The position numbers and the translations under genes are program-made. Below the pieces are notes generated by a model. The model saw only the letters and a program-made list of their open reading frames with translations. It had not been told where the DNA came from and searched no databases. From NCBI GenBank assembly GCA_013396995.1, contig VWZP01005797.1, forward strand, positions 264,990 through 328,989: a stretch of 64,000 nucleotides of DNA. Reading direction: 5' to 3'. Shown piece by piece: positions 36,251-47,489 of this stretch (position 1 is the stretch's first letter; each line of letters starts with the position of its first letter). The stretch is from Dicaeum eximium. Taxonomy: Eukaryota; Chordata; Aves; Passeriformes; Dicaeidae.

Positions 36251-39200
36251 TTTAAAGAAGAAACAGAAGGCTTTGGGGGAAAAGAATCCAGATGTGTGAA
36301 TAGGTACCACAATTTGACACAGAAGTGGGTGTGTGCTGCTCTTTAATTGCAGCTGTGTTTTCAGGACATCTGGACACGGGGCACCCTCAATAGCAATGCT
36401 GAGTAGCAAGCCTACAGTGCAACATAAAGGATTGGAGGAAAAGAGATCATGGAATATGCTGCTGCCCGAGAGAATGGGGCAAGCCAGCTGGACCACAGCT
36501 GTCTTTTTTTTCCTTAACAGTCTTATCATTTGTTCCCACTTCAGTGGTGCCTTGGTTAGAGGAGATCCGCCCTGGGTTCATGGTGGGCATCCCAAACCCA
36601 TCGGTGACTCCACTGGTATCAGTGGGGTGAGGATTTAATGCAGAGCTGACTGCCCTCACTGCCCCTAACCTGTGTACCTCTGGGGCAAATATCCCTTGCA
36701 TAAAATGGGATTAACCCCACCTGCACACACAGGTCCACATCCCCCTTCTGTCTGTCCCCAGCCAAGCTCGGTGCCACATCTGGATAATCCAACTGCAGCC
36801 AGGCTGCCACTTGTGATGTCCCCTGTGGAGTTTTTTTGGTGTCAGAAGGTGTCAGGAAGGGTGTTTTTGGTGGTAACACAACTCCTGCAGCTTTGTGGGC
36901 CCTTCAGGCCTTCCTGTAGGGTCACAGCACCATTTCTGAGGTATTACACATGGGTTTCAGACAGCTGAGCCCCTCTCCAGTGCTTTGGGTGAAATACAGC
37001 AGTGGCTGCAGAGCAGAGGCTCCCCCACTCGTGCAGGCTTTGAAGGAAACGTGTCTTTGTACAACAGTATTGCTGATGTGTATTTTATTATCCTCATTCC
37101 TTGCCTTTTACTGCTGTGTTTCTAATCCTTTTGCATCCTTCCTGGGCCCATGAGAAGAGATTTCAGGATTTGAGCCTGTTGAGGTTACAGTTTCTGAAGC
37201 AGTGAGAATCAGTGATGTCAAACGATGTCCATAAGTGCTTTGTTCTTCAGAGAGTCCTTCTCCAGCTATTTATTCCACTAATAACTCTTAATTGTTGACT
37301 TCTGCCTTATGGCCCTGTAATGACAAAGCAATCATCAAGGTATATTGAAAAATTAACATAAATTTGCATTTCTAGTGTTTGTTTTCTGCTTTGTCCAATT
37401 CATGAATATTCTTTTCATCCTCCATTTAATTAGTGAATTAATTCTATTCTGTTTAAAGAGTTGGCAAAGAGAGGGTTTGGATAAGGCTGAATTGTGGGGT
37501 GAGATGGAAAAAAGAAAAACTTTCTAGTCTTGACAGATTCAGTTAAAAAAATCATCTTTTCCTGTGCAAATTCATATCCTTGTTTTCCAGGCAAAAAATG
37601 TATCTTTTAGACTTTGATAAAAAGAGCTTATTACTTAGATTAGAGTGATTGTTTTTTTACCTGTGTCAGGTGCAGTGTGGTGCCCACCAAGGGTCTGGAG
37701 GTTTTCCCAAGATTGCAGGAATTAGCACAAGATTGACTGTTGCCTGTACAAGCACATTATGGCCAGTGGCTCTGGGGCTGTAATTCCAGAGGGATTCTCA
37801 GGGCTGTGTGTGGACAGGGGACCCTGGAGAAGCTGGGGCTGGCTGGGTGGAGGCTGCACCAGGAGGGGAAGGAGAGGAGAGCCAGGAGCTGCAGCGCTGC
37901 AGGGCCTCTTCCCTCGCCTCGTTGGCAGTGCAGTGGTGCTCAAAATCTGGAGATGGGGTGAGCAGCTGAACGTGAGCCGCGGTGCTGAAGGAGTAAATGA
38001 GCTCTCCTTGGTGAATTCCCGGTGAATTAGCATCCTGCCCTTCGTGGGCTGCAGGCTGCTCTCCAGGAGCAACCACACAGGAACCCATTAGTGTTTGTTG
38101 GGGCTGGGGAAGATTTATCAGTTCCGAGCTGGGGCCAGGGGCAGCAGGGGGGAGATGCTGCTGTGCTGCAGGGCCGAGGCTCAGCCGTGCTGGGGCTGCT
38201 GGGGCCACCAGGGCCATTGGCACCGACCCTGGGCTGTGCTGAGCCCACCGTGGGCTGCGCCTGCCCCGGGACAAAAGCTGTAGGAACCAGCTGAGTTTCT
38301 GCCCTTCCACTTGCTTCCCATAACTGTTTTAACAGATGAACTTAGTTGGGGATAACATGGATTTTCTGTTGCTGTGCAGCTGATTAGTCCTGATTGCAGG
38401 GCACTGAGGTCCCCTGCTAGCACCCAGCCACTGTTGGTGTGGGGTGATGGTAGCAGCTGCTTGTGCAGCGTCTGCATTTGCTTTAAATCCCCCATCACGT
38501 GCAGTAGGAGCCACTCGAGCTGCTGCTGTTTGTTACCAGATCCTCTCACACGGAAACATCAAACCATGGAAGCTCCTATTGATCTCAGAATTGTCAGGGG
38601 TGGTGCTCTATTGGAAAGAGGTACATCACATATTTAAGCACTCTTGGAAATGGAAATCAATCTCACAATTCATAAATTCCATCTGGCTAGAAGAGTAGCA
38701 GAGCAAAGTGCCAGTTAGGATTTCAGTGCACTCATATTTCATGCTCTAAGTAGTGTGTTGTGGACTTGGAGCCCATAAACATGATGCTGTAATGGGGCTT
38801 TCTGAGGAGAAGTCTTGTTGGCTTCTCTCCACTGGGTCACGGGTCCCAGCAGGGTGGGGCTGTGTGTTGGGTTTGGCCGCGGGTTTGGCTCCCGGGAGCC
38901 CCTGCAGGAGCCACACTTGGCCAGTGCCCCGCTGGGCAGGCAGGCCCAGAGCCACCTGTGTGCCCCTGGGAGCAGAGTGCTGCCCTTGGCAGTGCTGCCC
39001 GGGCAGGGCAGTGCCCAGGGACACGCGGTGGCCCCACGGCGCGAGGCTGGGCCGGCTCCCGGGGAGCAGGGGACGTCTGAAGAGGTTTTGTCTTGATCCA
39101 CAGCAAGAATTGCCCAGTGAGTTTCCAAAACCCAAAATACAGGAGCTCGTTGGGATGCTCTGACCCTGTTTTGTGGCAGTTCCGTTTCTGATAACCGGTG

Positions 39201-39979
39201 TGGAATGTTCGATGTCCAAGGGCAGCGGTGGGAGCTGGGGGAGCTGTGTCCCATCCCCAGGAGTGGTGCACTGGCACTTTTGGAATCATTAAGATGCTGT
39301 GTTCCAGGCAGAGCTGCATGCATTAACATGCTGATGAGCTCCCAGCTTGGAATTCCGCATTTTTAGTACCACTGAGGCATCATTTGTCAAATGATTTAAA
39401 GGGTTGGGTTTTTATTATTATTATTAGCCAATTTTTCAATACAGAATTTATATTCCAGATTAGTGCATCATAATGGTGTTTAATTAACATGCCACAATAA
39501 AATACTTGCATCTCAAATTTCCTGGCCACCAATCTGAGCATATATCAGTCACTTTTTGGAAATCTGGAGAATTAGATAATGTAAATAAGATTTCCAATTA
39601 GCTTTCCTGCAGGAAAGACCTGGATTTACAGTAATGTGGCTGGTACTTTATGGATTGCTAACTTTGACTGTTGAACCGAATAAATTAGAAAACCATTGGA
39701 AAAGTGTAATGTATAGAATACATTTAATTTTAATTTTGAAGCCATCAGCATCCATACAAGTGAAGGATATTTTGCCTTCCTTCGTGTTCCACATCAGACC
39801 TTTGTGGCTGAGTGGTTCCTCCTTGTGCCGTGTGTCGGAGCCCGGGGCCGCTGTCCCAGGGCAGCCATGGGCCAGCACTGTGTGGCCACAGGGCCAGCAC
39901 GTGGAACCCCCATTTGGGACAGAGGCCTGAGCACCAGGAAGGTGCTGGCAGGTCACAGTTGGAGTTTGATTTGATTTTC

Positions 39980-40225
39980 CCAGGTGCGGGCAGGGTGCGC
40001 AGCCCCGAGCGGGTTTGGTGGCCGCGGCCGCGTCCCTCGGTGCCGCTCCCATGGCCATCAGCCGCCAGCTGGGCTCGTGTGGTGCTTGGGAGGAGGGTTT
40101 GGGGTGGTGATTCTGGGATTAATGGCCATTTTCTTGTCAGTACAAGCCTCCTCTGCGGGCGGTGGCTGCCCCGTGAGCGGCCCCGGTGCGGTGGCTGAGC
40201 TGCGGCGCCGGCGCGGGCCCGGCAC
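39980..40225. other. CpG-rich block in MAPKAP1 intron
   Basis: Dense CpG with motifs such as GGCCGCGGCCGCGTCCCTCG and CTGCGGCGCCGGCGCGGGCC within 250 bases, 270 bases before the middle PH exon. It could be a small CpG island or an intragenic promoter. No transcription start can be shown from sequence. Confidence 0.4.
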
Positions 40226-40496
40226 AGCTAACCAGCCATTTGATGGATTTTTGCATTTCCTGCAGTGGGGATGTGATGGGAAAAGGAACTTTATTGACTG
40301 GAGTTCAGCTGCTCCTGTAAGCCACCACTTGCCTTAAATTGAAATGACATGAGAAGCCTGTCAGCATTTCATTGCTTCCTTCTGTCGTGCCGATGGTACG
40401 CTGAGATCACCATCTGTGGTTCTCTTCTGTCAGGCACACGAGCTCTGCTCAAACTTTACAGGAATATTCTAAGCAGTTTTTTTCTTATCTTTGCAG

Positions 40497-40594
40497 GTCA
40501 TGCAATATTTAAACTTACATATCTAAGCAATCACGACTACAAACACCTTTACTTTGAATCAGATGCTGCTACTGTCAATGAAATTGTACTGAAG
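40497..40594 (+). CDS. MAPKAP1: MAPKAP1 exon: PH domain, middle part
   Basis: This 98-nt exon encodes HAIFKLTYLSNHDYKHLYFE then SDAATVNEIVLK. It is the core of the PH domain, and the translated sequence appears identical to the mammalian one as far as I can recall. A strong pyrimidine tract precedes the acceptor (TTTTTTTCTTATCTTTGCAG, ending at 40496). The donor GTGAGT starts at 40595. The exon ends on a codon boundary (phase 0). Confidence 0.96.
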
Positions 40595-42343
40595 GTGAGT
40601 ATTAAATTTTAACGTGACCCAAAATCCTGGTGTTTTACCTCTTGTTAGACATGTGAGTATTCTGGAGGCTCTGGAAACACACGAGGTGCAGTGCCTGAGG
40701 ACCACTGGGGTGTGTTTAACCTGCCAGGATTCTGCTCCGTGCCTGTTGTTTTATTCATCCTTCAAAGAGCCGCAGAGCCACTGCCTGACTGCGTGTAGCA
40801 TTTCCTTTGGTGCTTTCTTCTAGTTAATAGAGACACCATTTTCTGTGGAATTTTATAGGAAACTACCAGCTTTTACTGTGTCCAGGTAGTTTCCAGCTCT
40901 GGACACGTGGCCAGCAGCCCCGTGCCATGCAGGGGTTGGGTGCTCCTGCCCCTCTCACCCCTGCCCCACACTCAGGTGTCCCACACAGCACACAGGGGCT
41001 TTTCTGCCCTGACCCTCTCTCAGGACTGTTTGCTTTCCTCAGGGCTCTGTACAGACACAAACTCCCTTGCTTTGGGAAGCAAATTTTTGTTACACTCTTG
41101 AAAAATTAAATGGAATTTTCCACAAGTTCGTCTTTCATAGCAAGTCAAAATTCAAAAGCAGTAATTTTGGCAAACCATCTGTTATGTTTGCTTTTATTGG
41201 CTGTGTGGAGTTTAGAGGATTGTTAAACAACTGACGTGTGATAAAATAACTTTTATTCATTACACAGAAGGTCACTGTGTTTGAGGGGGTTTCTGTTTTG
41301 TGAGCTGTTAGGCCAATTCTTCTGTTCCCACTTTATCTTAGATCAGCTCTTGCAATCCCAAACACATAAAATCATGGAATCATAGAATCATTAAGGCTGG
41401 AAAAGACCTCCAAGATCATCAAGTCCAACCTTTGCCCAAGTACCCCATGCCACATCTCAGGTTTTGAACTCTTCCAGGGCTGGTGGCTCCACACATCTGA
41501 GACTGGTCATAAACAAAGGCTAAAAAAGAGGTTTACTGTCAATAACATGAATAATCATGAGAGAAATAATATTGAGCAGTACTTTTTCCTAAGTTGCAGT
41601 TTGTTTATATAGAACATTCTCTGGTTTCATGCACAAGTCACTGGTTTGTTTTCAATTCCATCAGCATTAGGGAGCACAGAAAAATCAGACTTTTCAAATT
41701 AGGCTTTTTAGATGATCAAGTGAGAAGGACTAAGACTTTATTGACCATGAAAATTCCCTATATTTTTATGCCTTAAGCTGTAATATGCAATGAAAGTGAA
41801 ACACTCTACAGTGCATAAAATTGTGCAAGTTTTAAGCCACAGCGTATTAACCAGCTAATGACAGACCAAAGGGCATTTTTATCTTTTTGATTCTTGCATT
41901 AACCTTCCATTAAAATTATCTCTGAGATTATCACAAAGCATTGGAGATAATAAATTTAGGGAGTAGCAGGCTTGTTAAATATCATTTTAAAATGCTTTCA
42001 TCAAGTAAAATGTGCCAAAACACTGGGAAACTCTGAGATTAGCTGAGTATGCAAACATCATAATGGAAGAATTCTTTTTACTGAGGCCTTTATTGATGCT
42101 CATCACTGGATTATCCCAGCACCGGGGGGTCTGCACAGCTCGCTGCCTTCCCCAGAGGTTTGGGTGGCCCAGAATGGGACGAGGGACACAGGAGGACAGG
42201 CCAGGGCTCTCCTGGCACTCTGGGCTCTCTCTGCCATCGTGGTGCTGGGACCAGTTAGGGCCGAGCCGGGCTCAGGGTGGGGTCCCTGCGCTGTCCCCCC
42301 CGCCCCCGGTGACATTAACACATTAACGCCTCGTGTCTTGCAG
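40595..42343 (+). other. MAPKAP1: MAPKAP1 last intron, 1.75 kb
   Basis: Contains a minus-strand CR1 tail (41,372-41,505) and otherwise single-copy sequence. The stretch 42,120-42,310 is GC-rich and precedes the last acceptor. Confidence 0.9.
41372..41505 (-). mobile_element. CR1 LINE 3' end, minus strand
   Basis: In plus orientation it starts with the reverse tail ATGGAATCATAGAATCATTA, continues GGCTGGAAAAGACCTCCAAG and ATCATCAAGTCCAACCTTTG, and ends near GGGCTGGTGGCTCCACACA. This is the reverse complement of the CR1 3' end with its octamer tail. It is 5'-truncated to about 130 bases. Confidence 0.9.
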
Positions 42344-42469
42344 GTGAACTATATTCTAGAGTCGCGAGCAAGCACAGCCAGAGCAGAATATTTTGCTCAG
42401 AAACAAAGAAAACTGAGCAGGAGAACAAGCTTTAGCTTCCAGAAGGAGAAGAAGTCGGGGCAGCAGTGA
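42344..42469 (+). CDS. MAPKAP1: MAPKAP1 terminal coding exon with stop
   Basis: The final coding exon reads VNYILESRASTARAEYFAQK then QRKLSRRTSFSFQKEKKSGQ and Q, followed by TGA at 42467-42469. It closes the PH domain with its C-terminal helix and adds the short basic tail found in all vertebrate SIN1 proteins. Acceptor CTTGCAG ends at 42343. The tail has RRTS and KEKK basic motifs. The C-terminal SGQQ is the expected family end, so the protein is not truncated. Confidence 0.96.
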   Translation: MNYILESRASTARAEYFAQKQRKLSRRTSFSFQKEKKSGQQ

Positions 42470-42550
42470 GTGAGCCTGAGGAGAGGCTGTGCCCGGCGGA
42501 GCCCTCCCGCCCGCGGGCGGCTGCGGGACCGGCAGCTCCTGCTGCCCTTC

Positions 42551-42690
42551 GGGAATCCGGGATATCCCCCAGGAATCCGGGATATCCCCCAGGAATCCGG
42601 GTCATCCCCCAGGAATCCGGGATATCCCCCAGGAATCCGGGTCATCCCCCAGGAATCCGGGATATCCCCCAGGAATCCGGGTTATCCCGC
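42551..42690 (+). repeat. 20-bp minisatellite in MAPKAP1 3'UTR
   Basis: Seven tandem 20-bp units, beginning at 42551 and recurring every 20 bases. Two unit types are mixed: one carries the palindrome GGGATATCCC, the other has GTCATCCC instead. The last unit carries GTTATCCC. The order is palindrome, palindrome, GTCAT, palindrome, GTCAT, palindrome, GTTAT. It begins 82 bases after the stop codon, so it would be transcribed in the mRNA. Confidence 0.9.
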
Positions 42691-43011
42691 CTCTCACGGC
42701 TGGAAGATCATCCCTCCCTGGCGAGGGGAAGTCTCCCCTGTGACAGAAATAAAGAGCCATATCAGCTGGAAAGAAGACTGTTACGCTTCAGGTTCCTTTG
42801 ATTAGAAATAAGAGAATGACGTAGACTGGCATAATTTAATTACTGTATTATGTACAATCACAAGAAGAGATGTGATTACATATTATTTCACAGCCTGGTT
42901 AAAATAAATTATATACATCTGTAATCCACCCACGTACACGCAGGTATTGCTTGTGACATGATCAAATTTCTAAAAACAAAATGTAGGACAAATGTATCCA
43001 TTTTTACTATT

Positions 43012-43017
43012 AATAAA
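43012..43017 (+). terminator. candidate proximal poly(A) signal
   Basis: A canonical AATAAA lies 543 bases after the MAPKAP1 stop in an AT-rich block. Another AATAAA is about 110 bases upstream (42903-42908). GT-rich sequence suitable as a downstream element appears at about 43,178-43,196. Use of this site is inferred. Confidence 0.45.
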
Positions 43018-43966
43018 CAGATGTAATCTTTTTCAAGGTCCATATGATGCACAGTTCTTTTGGGGGGAGGCTGCAGTCCCAGATGGTTTCACTTCTGTTG
43101 CTGAAGTGCAGGAGGCATCCGTGAGCCAGGAACAGCAGCCGTGGCAGGGCAGCGCTGAGCGCTGAGACAGCCGAGCCTGTTGTGTTTGTTTTGTTCAAAA
43201 ATGTTTTTATTTAACTGTGCTTTTCAGCTTTGCAAGTGCTCTGTTGGAAGTTCCTTGCTGAAGGCAGCACAGTGGTTGGAAATCCACGTCTTGGAGGTGG
43301 AGAGGAGAATCCTCCTGCCCAGGACCCTCAGCTGCTGCCACCCCGGGGCTGGCACCTCTGCCGGGGCACCTTGCCCCTGCAGACTGAGAAATGCCTTCAC
43401 CTTCTCTCAATATCATTCTTTCACAATGAAAATTAAGAGCTACTTTGTACTGGGATTTGTAACTATCTTGGCCTTGTTCATCCTTAATACATCAGGGAAC
43501 ACGGGAAGGGTGCTGGGACCCCGAGTCGCATTTTTGGTTGAATTCACCAGAGGTGTCTTTCTTCCATCTCTCCAGGTCACTGGAGCTCTGCACACACATC
43601 CTGCTATCACAGAGCTGCCCTGGCTCCCCAGGGGCACTGCCCACCCTCTGCCAGCCTCCCACCTTGCTTTTGTACAGAGAAACCTTCCTGAGCCTTAACA
43701 GAGCCCTGGGAGCAGCCCTTGGGCACAGGGGGGTCTGGGTCTCACTGCTGTCTTCATGTTCTGGGTTTCAGCAGCTCAACCCTGCACCACCGAGGCCAGG
43801 CCTCCCTGTACAGTCTTCCATGATATCTGCAAAACAAGAGAAACGCTATTTTATAGTATTATATTAATTTTTTAATATTTTCTATGTGCGAATGCAGCAC
43901 AGATACAATGGGAAAAGCCCCTTCGATGTAAATGACTCTTTTAACCGACTCTGTGAAATATTTAAC

Positions 43967-43972
43967 ATTAAA
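43967..43972 (+). terminator. candidate distal poly(A) signal
   Basis: ATTAAA followed by GT-containing sequence (TTGCTCTGTGAATGTTCTTT) about 1.5 kb after the stop. The local AT-rich block 43,840-44,060 is a plausible end of the message. Usage is inferred from position only. Confidence 0.45.
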
Positions 43973-45956
43973 GTTGCTCTGTGAATGTTCTTTGGCCACC
44001 CAGTTTCAATTCTTTTTAACTGAACTGAAAAATTGCCTGTTTGGTACCAGAAACTGCAGCAATCTCCTGTTTCCATGGCCATAGTGCTGTTGCCACCCCC
44101 TCACGTGTGTTTATTAGCAGCAGGGATTCAGCATGTGCAGATTTGCTCTCAGTAGAGCCTGAAAATCTCAACTAATGGCATCTCTGCTGTCTGTGACATT
44201 TGTGGCACAGTCCCCTGCCCAGACCAGCTGTGTTCACACCCTCTGGTCAGTCACCTTCCTGTTCCTGGTGTGGGTGTCTCTGGGACCCAGGCAGAGATGG
44301 ACAGAGCCTGCTGCTGGAGCTGCTCCAAGGGCCGGATGAGGAGCGGGGAGATTTGGAGCCAAAAATTGAGTTTATTTGCTCCAAAAGAGCCACTGGCAGT
44401 TAAAAAGTAAATTTCTTTCAAAGATCAGATTCAGTTTGATATATGGCATGCAGGAAACCTTCCTTAGATCCTGGAAAGATCCAGCATTCCAGGAGCTGAG
44501 CATCCTCCCCCAGAACAGCCCTTTCTGCTGCTCAGGGTTGCTGAAGGGGTTAAATCAGCGGTCATGGCTGCAATGTGTGCACAGCTGAGCACGGAGCCAT
44601 CACGGGCTGGTCTTTCCCCGGTAGCTGTAGATGTAATTGAGTCAGATGGGCATTCAACTGGGTCAGCAAGGCAAGCTGTTCCTGCAAACCTGCTACCGGG
44701 CAGAGCAGGGCACGGCCCCGGCCTGCCGCACGCAGCAGCTGCTGGAGGCAGCACAGATCCCTCAGTTCTCTCTGACTCCTGCTGTCAGAGGAGTCCTGTC
44801 CACAGGGACAATTCTCCTGCACTTCCTTGGCTTTATCAGAGCACAGGAGAGCACCAGGGTGACCTTTGAGCAGGGGACACCCCGGGCACCCTGGCACGTG
44901 CTGGCACCCAAGGCCAGAGCACTTGATGCTCTTCCTGGGCTGTGCAGGGGTTTGCCACGAGCTCCCAGAGGACCAATTCCAGCCAGAGGCACCTCTGGTT
45001 TTGGGTTGGTGGGAGTCCTGTGCGTCCCAGGGGTTTTGCAGCTGCCCCTCAGGCAGGGCTGAGCCCTGGCACCGGGACAAGCGAGCGAAACCCTCGGCAC
45101 AGCCGTGGGTGCAGCCCTGAGATTAATGGGGGGAGTTATTTATGGAGACATGTTTGTAATGGGCCCATGAATTCATGGAAATGCTGCTGTGGTGGCGGGT
45201 GGGGCTGGGTGCTGCTGCTGCAGCTGAAATGAATGTCCCTTAAATCACAGCCCAGCTCAGCACCCTGCTGAGGGCTGGGCAAGGACAGCAGCGAGGACAG
45301 CGACACACGGGCACCGTGGGCACACGGCCAGCTGGCCAGCAGGAGTGTGCCCTGGCCAGGTGCTGCTCCCTGGCACCTCTGCCGTGACCATGGGAGATCT
45401 CAGGGTCACCAAGAAGCTGGGGCACGGGGAGGGCTGGCCCTGGGCACAGCCCCATGCTGCTGCTCCACTGCAGGAAGGGTTAAGCACTGTCATGTTTTAT
45501 TCTCCCACACACCTCTGCTTAAATGCAAAAAGAGAAAAAAAATCTCAACAGGGTGTTGTTCACTCTAAAAACCCTAAGCATGATTTGTGAACTCTCACAG
45601 CCTGGGTAATCTCATCAGAGTAATGGGATTATATTTCAAATCACCATGGCCTGTTCATTACACATTTAAACTCCTTTGACAGAGGAAAAGTTAAATAAAA
45701 TGTGTGCGTCAGCCCTGGTTGACTTTCCCAGTTCTCTTTCTTGATTAGACAAACAGATGCTGAGCTCCAAAATGAAAAAATAATGTGCTCATTTATTCAT
45801 TTTTCTGACAAGTCACAATAGATTTTTAACTACAAATGAGCCCCCTCCCCAGGTGGGAGCGCAGGGGCTGCGTGTGCTGTAAGGGGCTGGGAGCCGGAAC
45901 GGGCACAAGTGGCCATTTCCAGGCTGTGAGCGTGTGGACACTGCCACAATTCCCCT

Positions 45957-46165
45957 GCCACTGCCACCGCCACCACTGCCAGGAGGATTTCTGCGAGGAG
46001 CTGGAATGCCAGTCCACAGCCACAGCTGGAGCCACAGCCACTGCCAGAGTCACTGCCACAGCCACAGCCACAGCCCCTGTCACAGCCACAGCCACCACCA
46101 GAGTCAGTGCCACAGCCATAGCCACTGCCACAGCCACCACCACTGCCACAGCCACCATCTCTGGC
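45957..46165 (+). repeat. hexamer array, CCACAG/CCACTG type
   Basis: Imperfect 6-bp repeats of the form GCCACA, GCCACC and GCCACT over about 200 bases. The apparent Ala/Thr- or Val/Ala-rich frames are products of the six-base period. Confidence 0.88.
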
Positions 46166-46289
46166 ACGGCAGCCCTGGCCAAGCCAGCCCAGCCCCAGGA
46201 CCCACAGAGGCTCCTGGCACCTCCTCTTGGCTCTGCTCACCCAGGCTGGAACACACCCAAGTGACAGTGCCAGAGCTGCTGAGGCTGCC

Positions 46290-46530
46290 ATGGCCACGGG
46301 GATGAACATGGTGTGGCCTTGGGGACAGCCATGGCCATGGGGATGGACGTGGTGTGGCCTTGGGGACAGCCATGGCCACGGGGATGGACGTGGTGTGGCC
46401 TTGGGGACAGCCATGGCCACGGGGATGGATGTGGTGTGGCCCTGGGGACAGCCATGGCCACGGGGATGGATGTGGTGTGGCCCTGGGGACAGCCACAGTG
46501 TGGCCTTGGGGACAGCAGTGGTGTGGCCAC
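46290..46530 (+). repeat. 41-bp minisatellite
   Basis: Five units start at 46290, 46331, 46372, 46413 and 46454. Each opens ATGGCCACGGGGATGGACGT, continues GGTGTGGCCTTGGGGACAGC and ends with a C. Shortened units follow to about 46,530. Because 41 is not a multiple of three, any frame rotates through the array. Units contain the palindrome GCCATGGC. Confidence 0.92.
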
Positions 46531-47181
46531 GCTGAGCACTGCCAGCCACAGGCCCGTACCTGCTTTGCCCACCACAGCTCCCAACACCTCTCCCGATGTC
46601 CTTGCTCCAAACCACGAGCACCAGGTGTGCCATGGGGATGTGGGAGAGCTCAGCCCAGGTGTGGGGGGTCTCGGTGCCCCCGGGTCCTGCATGGCCCCCC
46701 AGGGCGGTTCAGCCTCTCCCAGGAGCTGCAGAGGAAGGAGCACGGGAGCTCGGGGCTGAGCTCCTGCTGGAGAGCAAGGGCTCGTCAGGGAGCACCGGGA
46801 CTCTATTAGGGAGCTGAAATGCCAGATAATTAGAAATACACCAGCAAACCCCATTATTGTCAGGAGGCTGCAACTGCGTACAGTAATGAAGCAATTATTA
46901 ATGAGCAACTGCAAGGCTGTCATTAATTTCAGCTTTTCAGGATCACAGACTACGACAAGTTAAATGTTACAGCAGAGCCGGGCTGGGCTGCGCGGGGCTG
47001 GGCAGGGCTGGTCCCCGCCCCAGCTGGGCACACCGGGTGTTTTGGCACCCCTCGTCCCGGTGGGACACTCCCTGTGCCCACGGGGCCATTCCCAGCCCCG
47101 TTCTCTCCTCCTTTCCTTCTGCCTCTTTGGGCAACCCGGGCCGTGGCTCTGACAGGGATGGGCCGAGGCCGGGACAGGCAC

Positions 47182-47221
47182 GGGGACAGGGGCAGGGAGG
47201 GGACAGGGGCAGGGAGGGGAC
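47182..47221 (+). repeat. 17-bp G-rich duplication, G-quadruplex motif
   Basis: Two copies of GGGGACAGGGGCAGGGA and a partial third. It gives more than four G-runs of 3-4 with loops of 1-3 bases, which meets the usual G-quadruplex pattern on the plus strand. Confidence 0.8.
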
Positions 47222-47489
47222 AGGCTGCGGGTGCCGGTGGCTCCGGGTGTGCTCGGCCCGGTGCAGCCGGGATCTGCTCCCGCACCAGCGCAGCCCCGCG
47301 CCGCAATCTGTCACGGCGGCTGGGGCTCGCCGGCTCTGCAATATGTACCTCATGTCTGGGCTGTCATCGGACATAATTCCTCCCTGCTGGCATATTGCTG
47401 ATTTGTGCATAAGTGATGCGTGCAATCCACCTGAGCCGGGAGTCAGGGGTGCCTCGATCCGGGGCTGTCAGGGCAGAGTGTTTTAGTGC

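Larger units (their letters stand above)
31393..40496 (+). other. MAPKAP1: MAPKAP1 intron, 9.1 kb
   Basis: No transposon is recognisable in this intron. It contains AT-rich CNE-like blocks at 34,780-35,080, 35,860-36,250, 37,200-37,460 and 39,340-39,610, GC-rich blocks at 35,560-35,800, 37,780-38,280 and 38,830-39,080, and a CpG-dense block at 39,980-40,225. Open frames in the GC-rich blocks are frame shadows without family similarity. Confidence 0.88.
1..43990 (+). other. MAPKAP1: MAPKAP1 (SIN1) gene, 3' half
   Basis: Seven exons in order on the plus strand encode the C-terminal ~298 residues of SIN1, matching human residues of about 224 to 522. SIN1 is an obligate TORC2 subunit: its CRIM domain presents AKT, SGK and PKC substrates to mTOR, its Ras-binding domain contacts Ras-type GTPases, and its PH domain binds phosphoinositides and restrains the kinase. 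Exon lengths are 177, 110, 108, 141, 138, 98 and 126 nt. Every junction uses GT/AG and every codon split between exons closes correctly. No frameshift or stop interrupts the reading frame, so the gene looks intact. The promoter and 5' exons are off the left edge. The right edge of this entry is the inferred poly(A) site. Identity rests on recognising the family sequence over all exons. Confidence 0.96.
42470..43990 (+). other. MAPKAP1: MAPKAP1 3'UTR (right end inferred)
   Basis: Non-coding sequence after the stop codon. It starts GC-rich with a 20-bp minisatellite, then turns AT-rich. AATAAA hexamers lie at 42748-42753, 42903-42908 and 43012-43017, and an ATTAAA at 43967-43972. I place the main end near 43,990 because the total length of about 1.5 kb fits my memory of the mammalian mRNA. 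A shorter form ending soon after 43,017 is possible. The stretch 43,050-43,830 is GC-richer and shows no coding signal. Confidence 0.55.

Noticed and set aside
38739..39329. Minus-strand frame of 196 codons, antisense within a MAPKAP1 intron
   Set aside because: It follows a GC-rich block; three other frames on both strands are open over the same DNA. No recognisable domain.
42551..42690. Regular repeats that could be taken for a CRISPR array
   Set aside because: Units are directly adjacent 20-mers with no spacers, in a vertebrate 3'UTR. It is a minisatellite.
46290..46530. Regular 41-bp repeats that could be taken for a CRISPR array or a repeat protein
   Set aside because: No unique spacers, and 41 is not a multiple of three, so no repeat protein can be encoded in frame.
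45830..46633. Open frame of 267 codons on the minus strand
   Set aside because: It runs through the hexamer and 41-bp arrays. Its composition repeats with the DNA units, and overlapping frames on both strands are equally open. No family signature.
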